Below are positions 32,305 to 43,929 of a stretch of DNA of 64,000 nucleotides, piece by piece. Position 1 is the first letter of the stretch. Each line of letters opens with the position of its first letter. Below the pieces are notes generated by a model that was given only the letters and a program-made list of their open reading frames with translations, was not told the DNA's origin and ran no database searches. This DNA is from Dendrophyllia cribrosa. Its lineage: Eukaryota; Cnidaria; Anthozoa; Scleractinia; Dendrophylliidae. Where the stretch lies: positions 15,991,764 through 16,055,763 of the forward strand of contig JAJLRJ010000002.1 of NCBI GenBank assembly GCA_024195265.1, written 5' to 3'. Made by a program: the position numbers and the translations under genes.

Positions 32305-33249
32305 CTACCTTTTTTTCTCGGACTTTAAACGAATTTCAACCTTGGGACTGTCTTTTACAATGCACCCACAAATTAAATTCATCGTGGCTTTCCGAAATTC
32401 GGGCATTCTAAGGTTATAAACAATGGAATTCAAAAACGAATTTGCAAACTGGAGGAGCCGAGTTGCTACCACTATGCCATCTGATAACGGTATATTAGGG
32501 AATAGACGGAGAAAAATAAATATAATATGGAATGGTAGCCAAGATACCAGTGATAAAACCGTTACAATGAAAAGTGTTTTTACAAGTTTTTTGTTCATCT
32601 CCATTGCAACTGTGCGAGGCGCTAAACTCCTTCTGCTGAATTTTACCCAAATGGTCGCGTATGACACGCACGTGATAAGTAAGGCAAGTCCGATAAATAC
32701 TGATATGACAACGGTGAGGACTTGCCCATTGAAGTACTCGTGCAAAGAAAGCAGAGTTAAGGTAGATAGGAAGATAGTCAAAAGCCACACTGAGCAGACG
32801 CCTATGACGTAATAGCATGTTGGTATGACAACGTGGCGGAATGGGCGAAGAACGGCGTGAACCTTTTCGATGGAAATCGCAGCAAGAAAGAAGATTGAGC
32901 TCAGTCCTGCAAAGGCGTCAAAAGCGACGTTAATTTTGAAATAAACGTCCCCGATGATGGAATCTTTCATGTCTTGCGGTAAAATTTCTCCTAAAATCGT
33001 GCATATAGCTACAATTCCCACCATTAAGTCGGCGGTGGTTAGATTGATGAGAAGGATTGTTGATCGTTTCAAGAAAAACCTTCGACGCCAAAAAACCAAA
33101 ATGCTTGTGGCGTTGCCAAAGATAACGAGAAGCCCCAGTAAAGTAAAAATTACAATTTCTTCTACGTCTGCCTGCTCGTCGAAGGCTCCAGTAAAAGAGA
33201 TCTTGGTTTTGTTCTTGGCTTCGATAAAAGCAGACGATAGATTCTCCAT
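32305..33249 (-). CDS. Class A (rhodopsin-like) GPCR, 314 aa
   Basis: Plasma-membrane receptor, ligand unknown. A single intact exon from ATG 33249 (MENLSSAFIEAKNKT); two NxS/T sites (NLS, NKT) near the N terminus could be glycosylated. TM1 has IFGNATSILVF, TM2 LTTADLMVG, TM3 ends SIEKVHA in place of DRY, TM6 has LVSWLPFH and TM7 NSFLNSIVYNLR (NSIVY in place of NPxxY). The TM3 disulphide cysteine is missing and ECL2 is short, as in the other two receptors of this window. The C-terminal tail is short and basic. Unlike its two relatives it shows no obvious acceptor just before the ATG. Confidence 0.9.
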   Translation of the reverse strand: MENLSSAFIEAKNKTKISFTGAFDEQADVEEIVIFTLLGLLVIFGNATSILVFWRRRFFLKRSTILLINLTTADLMVGIVAICTILGEILPQDMKDSIIGDVYFKINVAFDAFAGLSSIFFLAAISIEKVHAVLRPFRHVVIPTCYYVIGVCSVWLLTIFLSTLTLLSLHEYFNGQVLTVVISVFIGLALLITCVSYATIWVKFSRRSLAPRTVAMEMNKKLVKTLFIVTVLSLVSWLPFHIIFIFLRLFPNIPLSDGIVVATRLLQFANSFLNSIVYNLRMPEFRKATMNLICGCIVKDSPKVEIRLKSEKKR

Positions 33250-34018
33250 TTTACATGTAAAAACGGTACATTAAAATACTCCGCTATCTTCACCCTTACG
33301 TATACCACAGAGAATCGATAATATATCATAAACAACTTTAAGGTTTCCGCCAGAGATCAACAAATTGCATAAAACCTTACATTACAAAACCAATTAAACT
33401 TTTTTTCAGAGATAAATTAACCTTGTCATATCCAAGGTATAAACATTTATTTACGCTTGTCTAGCTGAATAAACGGGAAATATTTTAATAAGCACGTAGT
33501 TCCAAAAAAATATAACTCATCTCTTTCTATTTATTTTGAAACTAATCTGTTTATGAAACTTCTTAAAAAAATCCAACAAAAAATATAGCGTTTGTAAAAC
33601 GCTTTTTGAATTATTCACTTGTCATCCGTTTACCACAAAACTAGTTAGTTTCGTTTTCTTGAATTTAATTATGGTCCTGGTGTTTGTGACAAGCCAGGCA
33701 CACGTCCCGAGAAATTTGCTGAGTTATTTAGCTTTTTATTTAAATATGAATACAACTGTGCGTTATATGATGATAACAATATTTACTTTTATATCCTGAA
33801 AGATCACGTATTTATCCTTTAAATAAATAAAATGCCAATGGCAATTTTCTAATGAAGCCACCTATTTGATGAGATCACCAAATATACCTGTTGTGGTTAA
33901 AATTTTTCCGAGTTCATTTGAAAATTTTCACACCAGTTTGATTTTTGTTTTTCGTGCATTGTCTATATATGTTTATGGTAATGTTGATCTGAGACAAAAG
34001 ATTGAAATAAAAATTGAA
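33250..34018. other. Upstream region of the receptor gene, no further gene seen
   Basis: AT-rich; presumably holds the promoter of the minus-strand GPCR, but I see no specific element I can support. Confidence 0.4.
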
Positions 34019-34267
34019 CAGGGCCGGTCAATTCAATAAAACTTTTACCGAGTGTAATTTACAAGTGTAGCCATTGTTTTTAACCTCTGAAACAATGGCA
34101 ACATTTGTAAATTACACTTGTAAACGTTTTATGGAATTCACCCCTGGGGTCAATTTAATAAAACTTTTACAAGTGTAATTTACAAGTGTAGCCATTGTTT
34201 CAGAGCTTGAAAACAATAGCTACACTTGTAAATTACACTTGTAAAAGTTTTATAAAATTGACCCCTG
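34019..34267. mobile_element. Two hairpin MITEs in tandem
   Basis: The first (about 34019-34146) and second (about 34147-34267) each have arms CAATTYAATAAAACTTTTAC and CACTTGTAAAYGTTTTAT. They share GTGTAATTTACAAGTGTAGC, and they abut at CACCCCTGGGGTCAA. Both contain CCATTGTTT and its complement near the loop. Confidence 0.8.
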
Positions 34268-35437
34268 GTTAGATAATTTTCAAAACAAAGAAAAATTTCA
34301 ACCATGCAAAAATTGATGGTATTAATGTTGCAGCAGTATTTTTTTTTCTTTCAGTGCTATTTTGTCAAATCTACGATGATCAAACATTTCTTAAAAAGTG
34401 AGTATACTTAACCAACAAATTGTCAACAGTTTCAATATTTTTTATCTAAGATAGGGTAAATTTGACAAGTGGATAAGTTCCTATATCCAGTGGATAAAAT
34501 CTACAAAATGCATAGTCACAGTTGTTTCGATCGGTCGGTGCAATATGTGTGAATAAAATTAAACCGGAAATAGTTTAAAACAGAATCAAAAGCCAGTTGT
34601 GATTGATTTCAGTGAAAGGTGTTTTAAAAAAAACATAAGTAAAATATAAAAATAAAATATCGCTATTTAAGGAATATTACTGAAGAATCGAAACCTACAT
34701 AAATGTATCTTCACGGGCAACATGCTGGAAAGTTTAAAGGTTTCTACTGGAAATTAAAAGCTAACAAACCTGTATTTCATTATTTAAATGGTCTTGAATG
34801 TATAGTTTGTGTGACCTTCTCCATTCAGAAACTGACACATTAGTTTAAAGAACAACAACAGAAAAAATGTCGAGACGAAAGCCATTCCTTTGTATTTTTT
34901 TTTCCAGAGGCATGTTTTTTTCTTCGATACAATTCCTGCAATTTTCGTGCTGCCGTCTGGGAAAAGCAAAGTTTCAGAAGAAAATTAAAAGGAATAACTA
35001 CTAATATGCATGTTAATGCGAAGTTTGATCAAGTTTACACTTCATGCTTGAACGCATAACGAAGAGTGTCGAAAGAGTGAAACTGATCAAGTCACTGTAA
35101 ACGTGAATGCTTTAAGGAAAAAAGCATTACATTTATATTAATTCAAGAAAAACACAATTTTTTTTAAAATTGAAAAACATGTTTCGACAGAGGCTTTTAT
35201 TATCTGTTAAATTTAAAAAAGAAATCGGGTTTGACCCCTTTCATTTGACCCATTTCGATAAGGTACACTTCTCGAGCAGTTTGTGTACAGCGTCACGAGA
35301 TGAATGTATGAGTTCTAATGGAATAAGTTCTGTATCGGTAAGTAAACTGATCGTCGGAAAGAAAATAGTCTGAAACTGTACTAGATCTTGAGGAAGCGGT
35401 GGGCCTGTCAACCGGTCGTCGGTGTTCGTTACTGCGC
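34268..35437. other. Intergenic DNA, no gene seen
   Basis: Very AT-rich with only short open frames; nothing supported. Confidence 0.45.
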
Positions 35438-35636
35438 CTTTCAAATCTCCACAAACGGTTGCGTTATTCCCTGCCGTCAATCATAATTAATATGAAAGCC
35501 AACGGACCATGTAAAAAAGAAATAAACAAAATGGATCGAAATCTACCAATCATAGTGAAGATCTGTTTCCTGAGAGGTAAGCTAAGATGATTGACGGCAG
35601 TGTAAAACGCAACCGTTGCAGGTGATTTGAATTTCA
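35438..35636. repeat. Inverted-repeat unit
   Basis: CAAACGGTTGCGTTATTCCC...GCCGTCAATCAT at the left is mirrored by ATGATTGACGGC...AACGCAACCGTTG at the right, around about 100 bp of unique sequence. Likely a MITE. Confidence 0.6.
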
Positions 35637-35661
35637 GATTCCACGTGTTATTGAAAAGCGC

Positions 35662-35705
35662 AATAGAGTACCGAAGTGTGACGTCACCACTTCGGTACTC
35701 TATAA
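35662..35705. repeat. Near-perfect palindrome
   Basis: AGAGTACCGAAGTG and CACTTCGGTACTCT enclose TGACGTCAC. The centre is also a CRE-like TGACGTCA motif. Confidence 0.65.
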
Positions 35706-35859
35706 AGCTAGCGGTCTTTAAGTCGTCGCTTCGTCTCGCCTATGTACTGTTTGTTACAACGTTGGCAGTGAACCATGTAAATGAGATTTGTGGAATTGCA
35801 GTCAACGTAGTCGGGTATGGGTCTGGTCTCCTCTAGCTAGCCTGTACAACAGGCACTTT

Positions 35860-35965
35860 TGGGCGTGCAGCTCAAGTGGGTTTTGGGCGCTCGTTACTCG
35901 CGCTTCCCGCTCGCGCCTCAAAACCCGCTTGAGCACCCCAAAAGCGCCTCTTGTGCAGGCCAGGT
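35860..35965. repeat. GC-rich hairpin repeat
   Basis: GCTCAAGTGGGTTTTGGGCG pairs with CGCCTCAAAACCCGCTTGAGC, and the outer AGGCACTTTTGGGCG pairs with CCCAAAAGCGCCT. Confidence 0.65.
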
Positions 35966-36027
35966 CTTCCCATTGGAGAAAAATGTGTAGTCGGTGCGAC
36001 CGTTAGTGATGTAGTTGCAAGTAACTT

Positions 36028-36115
36028 AACCCTTTCACTCCCAAGAGTGCCAAACATCAAAATTCAAGAAAATTCCCAAATTCATTTTATAAAATATCGA
36101 AAAACAAATTTTTAC
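36028..36115. mobile_element. MITE, CCCTTTCACTCCC family, fragment
   Basis: Left end only: CCCTTTCACTCCCAAGAGTG, then CAAACATCAAAATTCAAG and ATAAAATATCGAAAAACAAA. Confidence 0.65.
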
Positions 36116-36768
36116 GCCTTACGACTAAATTAACGCCATTGAGACCCTCTCCTTTATGTTTTATCTTGTTATGTGTTATCCTATATTCTTTTGTTTCCCT
36201 ACTATTTGAATTGTAACGTTTCATCTTATATTTTTCAGTTGAAATGTAACGTCTTTCCATTGTAATCTTATATTCTTTTGTTTCTTGGCGTTTTGAATTG
36301 TAACGTTTTCCTCATTAGTCCTTTTATTCCCTGAAGAAGTCCGGCCGTGCCTGACAAAATATTGGACAGAATATACATAATCCCAGTTGTACAGTCAGCC
36401 TTGCTTGATTAGTTATTTTAGTATTTATATAAAATTTGCTGACCAGATCCACCACGATCCCACGCCTTTGCATTGTCCATTGGCCTTTGCAGTTATTTCG
36501 AAAGTGTTTATTGCTAGAAAACCTTGAAACAGAACCATTGATGCTATCAAAGGACTGAGTCGATTCATGGGTACGGTTGGTATCGGCCAATCGATAACTA
36601 ATCGATAGTCACACATCAAGAGATTATAATTGGACCTGTCCAATTATTTTCTCTTGCACACATCGATTGGCTATCCATTTGACCTAATATTCGAAAAAGA
36701 CTGGGTCCCAGTATCGATTTTTAATTTATTGACACAGCAATCATGATGGTCTGCGGTATTATGTAAAC

Positions 36769-36778
36769 AAGATGGCGG
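36769..36778 (+). promoter_or_regulatory. YY1-like motif in the synaptojanin 5' region
   Basis: AAGATGGCGG lies about 90 bp upstream of the start codon. This is the core of the YY1/initiator-type motif often found at or just downstream of animal transcription starts. Function is inferred from position. Confidence 0.4.
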
Positions 36779-36849
36779 AGTGTTCACTTGTCACTGTTTT
36801 TTCCCGTAGTTTTAAAACTTCTCGTTTTCTCAACACGAGAACATTTTGA
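36772..36849 (+). other. Upstream open reading frame before synaptojanin
   Basis: An ATG inside the YY1-like motif opens a 25-codon frame (MAECSLVTVF...) that ends 19 bp before the main start. If it is transcribed it could lower translation of the main frame. Confidence 0.4.
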
Positions 36850-36868
36850 TCCCAGGATCTAAGCTATT

Positions 36869-39800
36869 ATGTTGATTGGAAAGTCTTTTGTCTGCTACAG
36901 TAAAATTGACAGGGATCCTGTTTCCGTTTTGCTGGAAATCAAAGGAAAACCCGACACTTTATTATTCGAGAGCGGAGCGATCGCTGAACTGTGTAAGTAC
37001 ATTTGAAACTTCAACTGTTCGTAAAAAATAACGTCTTCAGAGTTTTTTTCTGTATATGACGAGAATTTAGTATTTTATTGTTTTTAAATGTATAACCTGT
37101 TCGATGTTTTCCTTAAGTACAATGGCTATAGGAAGCCTTGCAACTGCTTACAACTAATATATAATACGCCTATTGTAATAATTTATTAACTCCAATTGTT
37201 TTTAGTGGATAATATTTAAATTATTTTGTCATAGCGTGCATACCATAAGCTTACGATTATGCCCTAAGCTTAATTATAAAGAATAAATATATGTTTTGAA
37301 TGGTGGTGACGCCAAGCTCGATCGCTAGGTTCTTACTTGTCACTTGTGAAACATGCACAATAATTTATTCTCTGTGTCTAGATGTCCGGCTTTGCCCGAA
37401 TTTTAAAAAATCCTGTCCGGCTACCGGGAAATCTAGACACAGCATAATGTATTAGAAAACCCCATGCGTGGGATAAGGGACGTCGGCACTGCTGGAATTG
37501 ACTGATGCATAAAACAAAATTTCAGTTTGTCTTTTTAGGGGACTCTCCTGGAATCCTCGATAAAGATTATTATTATAACCTGACATCCAATAGAGTTAAA
37601 TCTCAACAAAGTGCTTCACAATGGCTGCAGACCCTTTAGGCTTGATTACCAACCGCTTTTCAGGAGGAAAACTGAACCTGAATGAGCGGCAGAAATCACG
37701 TTTCAAGCCCTTTAGGTGTGAGATATCTGCTACGGTGCACATCATGTTAGATATTGTGAAATGAATAGCATGTGACAGCTGGTGTATGCTGTGATTTTGT
37801 GTTCTTTTTTGCCTGATTATTTTTTCTATTCACAGCACAATGGGAAACTGAAAGTATCAAGAAAGGATATTCTAAAGTTGTTGATGCTTATGGTTGTCTT
37901 GGAGTTCTTAAGATCAATCTTGGTAAGAAATGATCACTTTACAACAGAAACTTTGACATGTCATTATTTTTAAGAAGCTTAGATTATTTTGTTGTATAAA
38001 TATGATTTCTACATACATGTACATGTTGTAGTTAATTTTTTATCTCAGGTAATTTTTATTTTTCCATTGTTTTTGGGTATGGTAATATATGCTAATGAAT
38101 TTGAAACAAAGGAAAAACAAAAATTACCTGAAATAAAAAATTAACTACAACATACACGTAAATGCGCCAAACCCCCCGTCCCAAACCTCACTTCCACCGC
38201 ATACCCGGGCATTGGACAATTTTTTGTGCCCAGGGGGTGGGGAATTTGAATTGCACGATTCACTCTCCAGAACATTCAGTAAAGGTAATTACATTGCCAC
38301 ATGAAAGTGACAGAATATTTTATAAACCCATACACCAGAATAATTCAACTTTTGTTCTTGACAGGGGTATTCCATTGTCAAAATCGGGCACTAGGTAGGA
38401 CATTTGAATGCAATTTTGGCCCCTGGTGGGGGGGGGGGGGGGGGGGGGGGAGGGGAGGGAGAGGATTTGAATGAGCCAATATTTAAAAAAAGGGGGGAAT
38501 GTTGAATTTTCAAATTGATTGGCACATAAGACATACTAAATGTTTTACATCTATGACTGTATTGAATGTGCTGTTTGCTGAAAAGTTGTAACAGTTTTTT
38601 CTGTAGAGCAATGTGGGAAGTATTTTGGGCCACTGTACTGTTTGAGTGGTGAGAACTTGAAGCTGACAGTGTCCACAGGAATACATGTACTTTTGCTATG
38701 GCTGCATTTCTCTGGCTGTTTTCTTTGCAGGTGAAACAGAGGTCAGTTTCTTTCTTGTTCTGGTCACTGGTTGTAGCTCAGTTGGAAAAATAAATGAGAG
38801 TGAAATATTTCGCATCAGTGCTACTCAGCTAGTTCCTTTACAAGATGGACAGAATGAAGAAATTATTGCTGAAGTGCGCAAACTTTTAAACTCTGGAACA
38901 TTTTATTTCTCTGTGTGCGCGGAAGATAAACAGCCGTTGGATTTGACACTTTGTTCACAGAGAAGATTCGAGGACTCTGAATCTGATAATAGGTTTTTCT
39001 GGTAAGTGAAGATTTTGTCAAACTTAGAGTCCAGTCTTTTTTAAAAGAGCAAACCATCAAATTAGGATGATAAGAGGGTTGGTGAGGGGTCTGAAAAGTT
39101 ATGAACATTTTTATTTGTGAAAGCTTACATTGAAAAAAAAAGAAGTTAAAATAGTAACTTTACCCTTGTCTATGCTCCCTTGTCTATTGACCCTTTAAAG
39201 TAATTATTGAAAACTACATTGTAAAAAGCAAAATAAAAAAATTCCCCTCATGCATTTCCCTCAGCTAAATTAAACTGTTATAGAAAGAGGGCAGAAAGGA
39301 AGGAGGGGAGGGGAGGGAGGGAGGGGGAGAGTTTGACATGACCCTTACTTAATATGTTTACCTGTACTGATTTCTGAGGCTTATTTTCTAGCAATACTTA
39401 ACAGGCTAGTCTTTGTGTATTGAACTTCTAGATTATTATTTGGAATTAAAATTACGTGATCAGAGCAGTTTTCAATTTTAGTGTTGAAGTAATTTTGCTA
39501 TTGCTTTAACTTGCTATTAAGAAATCTTGCATCAATTTTTCAACCAATTAGAATTAAAACCAAAACCAATATTGTGACTTTCCATATGCATTTTCCTGCA
39601 CTTGGCACCTGCCGCTGAATGTGTTTGCTTTGTGTTCTGATTGGTTCATTGGATTGTCTGTGTCTGTTGTGATTGGCCAGAGTGATTACTTTGGTTTTGG
39701 TTTTACAACACTCAAGCAAAAAGTAAAATAATTAGTAAATAAAGTATTATTATATTATATTATTATTATATTAAAAACCACTCTTACTAATTGATTAAAT

Positions 39801-42800
39801 TAATCTGATTATGATTACTCTTGATACACAGGAATCGTAGCTTGCATATTCACCTGCAGAGGTTTGGAATTGATTGTTCACAATGGCTGCTTCGAATGAT
39901 GTGCGGTGCTGTAGAAATAAAAACTGTTTATGTGGGAAAGACTCAAGCTAAAGCCTGTATTATTTCAAGATTAAGCTCTGAGAGAGCAGGAACAAGGTTT
40001 TACGTTAGAGGTACAAATGACGACGGACATGTGGCAAATTTTGTGGAAACAGAACAGGTAAGAACTTTGATTACATTGTATGTGCACCCCAACTTTGGGA
40101 AGCCTGGTCTAGATTCCACTGTCACTATCCCTCTCATGCAACCTTGGACCAACCAGTGGATAATTCCATGTTCTGTAGTAAGGGGTGGGGGTGAAGGAGA
40201 CAAAAACGGGAAAAAAGCCACCTAGATCCCTTTCCCCAAGAGGGGTTTCTAGCAGGGCTGTTGAGGAATGTATGGGGGAATAAATTATTGATCTGTTCTT
40301 TTCTTTGGTCACACATAGACTGAGACATTAAGCCTGACAGTGTTTGAATTGGTCAATAAAAATAAATAATTACATTATTCTCTGTGTTTTCAGTTTATTG
40401 TGCTTGATGACATGACAACATCCTATGTCCAAACGCGAGGATCAGTGCCAGTGTTTTGGGAACAGCCAGGTTTACAGGTACACTGATGTTAATATTATGT
40501 AATAGTTAAAATATGAGCAGCAAAACTGATTGGATATTTACTGTACAATGGTGACCCGCAGGCTTGCCATTCTGAAGCTTTATATATTAGCATTATCCTA
40601 TTTAATATGAATTTAATAAATAACTGTTATTGTCCATAATTCCCAATATATGTATCTATTGTCGAGGCATGGTTGTCAGTAAATGGTTCAAGTATAAATA
40701 ATTATTATTTAACACAAACAAGTGTATTTCATCAGGATTGCCAAACACAGAGAAGTGTTTTTTTTTAACCAGCTTCAACTGAGGTGTAAATGGATACCGA
40801 ATGAAACACTCTTTGGAGAGTTTCCCTACCATGTTAACTTTATGATTTTCTTTGTTTAAACTTTATGATTATTTTATTAGCGAGTTTGATTTCCTGTCTA
40901 GGGCTGGGAGGGGCTGGGAGGAGCTGGAAGGGGCTGGGAGGGACTGGAAGGGGCTGGGAGGGGCTGGGAGGGCCTGGGAGTTTTCACTATAACTACCAGT
41001 GTAGCTACAGATCACAACTCCAATAATTATTAATAATGGTAAAAGGACTGAGTGGAGTCCAATTCGGGCTGTAATCATATGAGTGATTAACAAAATCGGA
41101 CGACTGCGAAGCGGGAGTCCGATTTTGTTTAATCACGAGTATGATTACAGACCGAATTGGACAACACAAAGTCCTGTTACCAATTAATCATAACTATAAC
41201 AAAATTTGGGGATATACATTTTTGTGATTAAAAACATAACAATTGAGTGTGTTTTTGACCGAGATGCACGCACGGAAAAAGGATAGCGTGCGCAAATGAC
41301 GCGTAATGTCCAATTACATCGTCCAGTTACAAGCATGACACGTAAACTGTCCTATTAATGCTCTAATCAGGCCTGCGGATAACCAATCAGATTCGAGAAT
41401 TTTGTTATAGTTTTGATTATTACTTTAATTAATAGAAACAAAATAAAAATTGACAGCACTGGAAAGATTTTTTCCAGCAATTATTTTCATTTCTCCACCT
41501 CAAAAATCAGTGACATGTCATTATATATTGAATTCTCCAGATCATATTTTTAACATAATTTTTTTGTTAAATAAAATTGAGCCTTGTTAACTAACAGGTT
41601 GGTTCTCACAAAGTCAAACTCTCCAGAGGATTTGAAGCATCTTCACCAGCATTTGACAGGTAAAGATAAATAGCATGAGACTTTTAAGCAATCTGGCCAC
41701 ACATTTCTATGTATTAAAGGCTCAACAAACCACATGGGATGTTGTCGTTACCAAAGAACGTGAGGAAAGACTGATTTACAAGCTTTTCAAGCATTATTCC
41801 AATGTCCAAAGTGTTTATTGCACTGATAAACCATAGGAATGTGTGGTATATTGCCTTTCTGTTATTAATAATAATATACATGAAAAAATTACTCGATTCT
41901 GATTGGCTAAGAGCAGTGCAGTTCAAGTGTAACACCGGTGCAAAACGTGTAACACCAGTGCAAAAAGTGTAACACCAGTGCAAATTACAAATCGAAAAAA
42001 AAAATTTTTTTTTTGCCAAAAAAAAGAAAAAAAAATTCCCAAAAAAAATTTTGCAAAAAAAAATAAATAAATTTCCAAACAAAAATGGATGCAAATTTTT
42101 TCATGTATAATTATTAATAAGTAATCATATGGTTTTCTCGTTCAATTTGGGATTAATTGGCACTTGTGAGTTTTTCAAAAAGCTCAAATTGCAATCGCCG
42201 AAGCGGCTCGTGCAAATTAATCCCAAATTGACCTCGAAACCGTATGATTACCTATACTAATATCATTTTCCATGTGGTTTACTGACCAGTTAATAGTTTT
42301 AGATTGCACACATTCTCTTCATTTATTGTATAATATAAAAATATGAACTCAAATTATCCTTGTTGCACATCTATCAACCCTGACATGCATAGCTAAGTTT
42401 AATCTTGATTCTTCATGATTTTTGTTCTTTTCATGTGCTTTTCAAGTACTCTTTCATGCTTACCTTATCAAATTACACCTGTAAGTGTTTTTTTTATTAA
42501 GAGATATGTGTTATTAAAATCATATTAACCAAGTGTGTTTGGTCCAGAAATCTGATAAGATAAATTTTATTGCTGTTGACAAGCGCAGTAAATAACAAAA
42601 TTGAGTTTTTTGGGGGGCTGTCGATGTTACAAAAAGTCCAGATGTTTTGTGACTGCTGTCACTCCCTTCATCAGTGGAATAGCCCTTAACTGTAAAAATG
42701 TGCATTATTTTATTTGAATAAAATGTCACCATGTTGCAACATTGATCAGTGCATGCGCTAAAATACTGTCTTTTAACTCATTAACTCATGCAAAGTGTAG

Positions 42801-43887
42801 TCATGAATTTAGCACAGTTGCAACAGCAAACCTCAATAAAAATTCCCTAGCCAGTTTCTCAGATGGTCCGAGGTTGCTTGCACTCAACTCCTTCCTCTCC
42901 TCCTCTGATGTCCTTTGTTTGAGAGCTTGCTCTTGACGTCCTGTTTAGTCCCATTCTTGAAATTCCTCATGGAGAGAGAAATCATGTAACAACCACTCTG
43001 ATTTGTGGAAATATTCAATGGTCAGATGACGTCAAGAACAAGCCCACAAACAAAGGTCATGGAATGGGGAGAGAAGGGAGTGAGTGCGAGCGACTTCAGA
43101 CTGTCTGAGAATCAGGCTATAAAATCCCTGTGACATAGTTCCTTTCAATCTTTGGTTATTGATTGCCAGGGGGGGACTCCCTTATAAAAATGATGGGGGT
43201 GCTTATCGTACTTTTTAGGGGTCAAAATTTGTAGATTGGTACTGCTTAGGGTACTAAAATCTAAAATGACCACTGTTAGAATTATCACGGGGCCTTTTAG
43301 GGTATTGAGCTGAAAAAGTATGACATGAACTTTTAGATTTGGTACCTCTTAGGGGTAAAACTCCATTTGAGCCACACCCATCAAACGAGATTCTGGTGCC
43401 TTTTAGGGTGTCCTTCGAAAATTTCTGATGATCACCCCCGTCATTTTTATATATGGTTACCCCCCGCCTCACCCGGGGACTGATTGCTTATTCATTCAAG
43501 TTCCAACCGTCCCAGTTGTGGGTTGTCACATTAAGTTCTTTATGGTATTGTCTGCAGACATCTGACGAGCCTGAAACATGAGTATGGTCAGCAGCTACTT
43601 ATTAACTTACTCGGCAGCAAAGAAGGTGAAAATACTCTCAGTGTTGCCTTCCAGGTGAGTTGTATGGAAATCCATCAAACTGTAACTGTAGTCCCTTGAG
43701 TCATGAATGTAAAATGACTCTCAAGTCTGTATGAACAAAGTCTTAGGTGACCATACATGTATAAAGTGAGTACATACAGAGCATTCCTTTCCTATGGCGC
43801 TGTAAGTTTTCAATACAGTCAAACCTCCTGTAAGTGACTACCCAAAATGCAATGTCAAGGTGGTCGCTAACGAGTGGTCAGACCACA

Positions 43888-43929
<42 letters not shown>

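Noticed and set aside
32423..33274. Plus-strand frames of 129 and 106 codons
   Set aside because: Antisense shadows of the minus-strand receptor gene.
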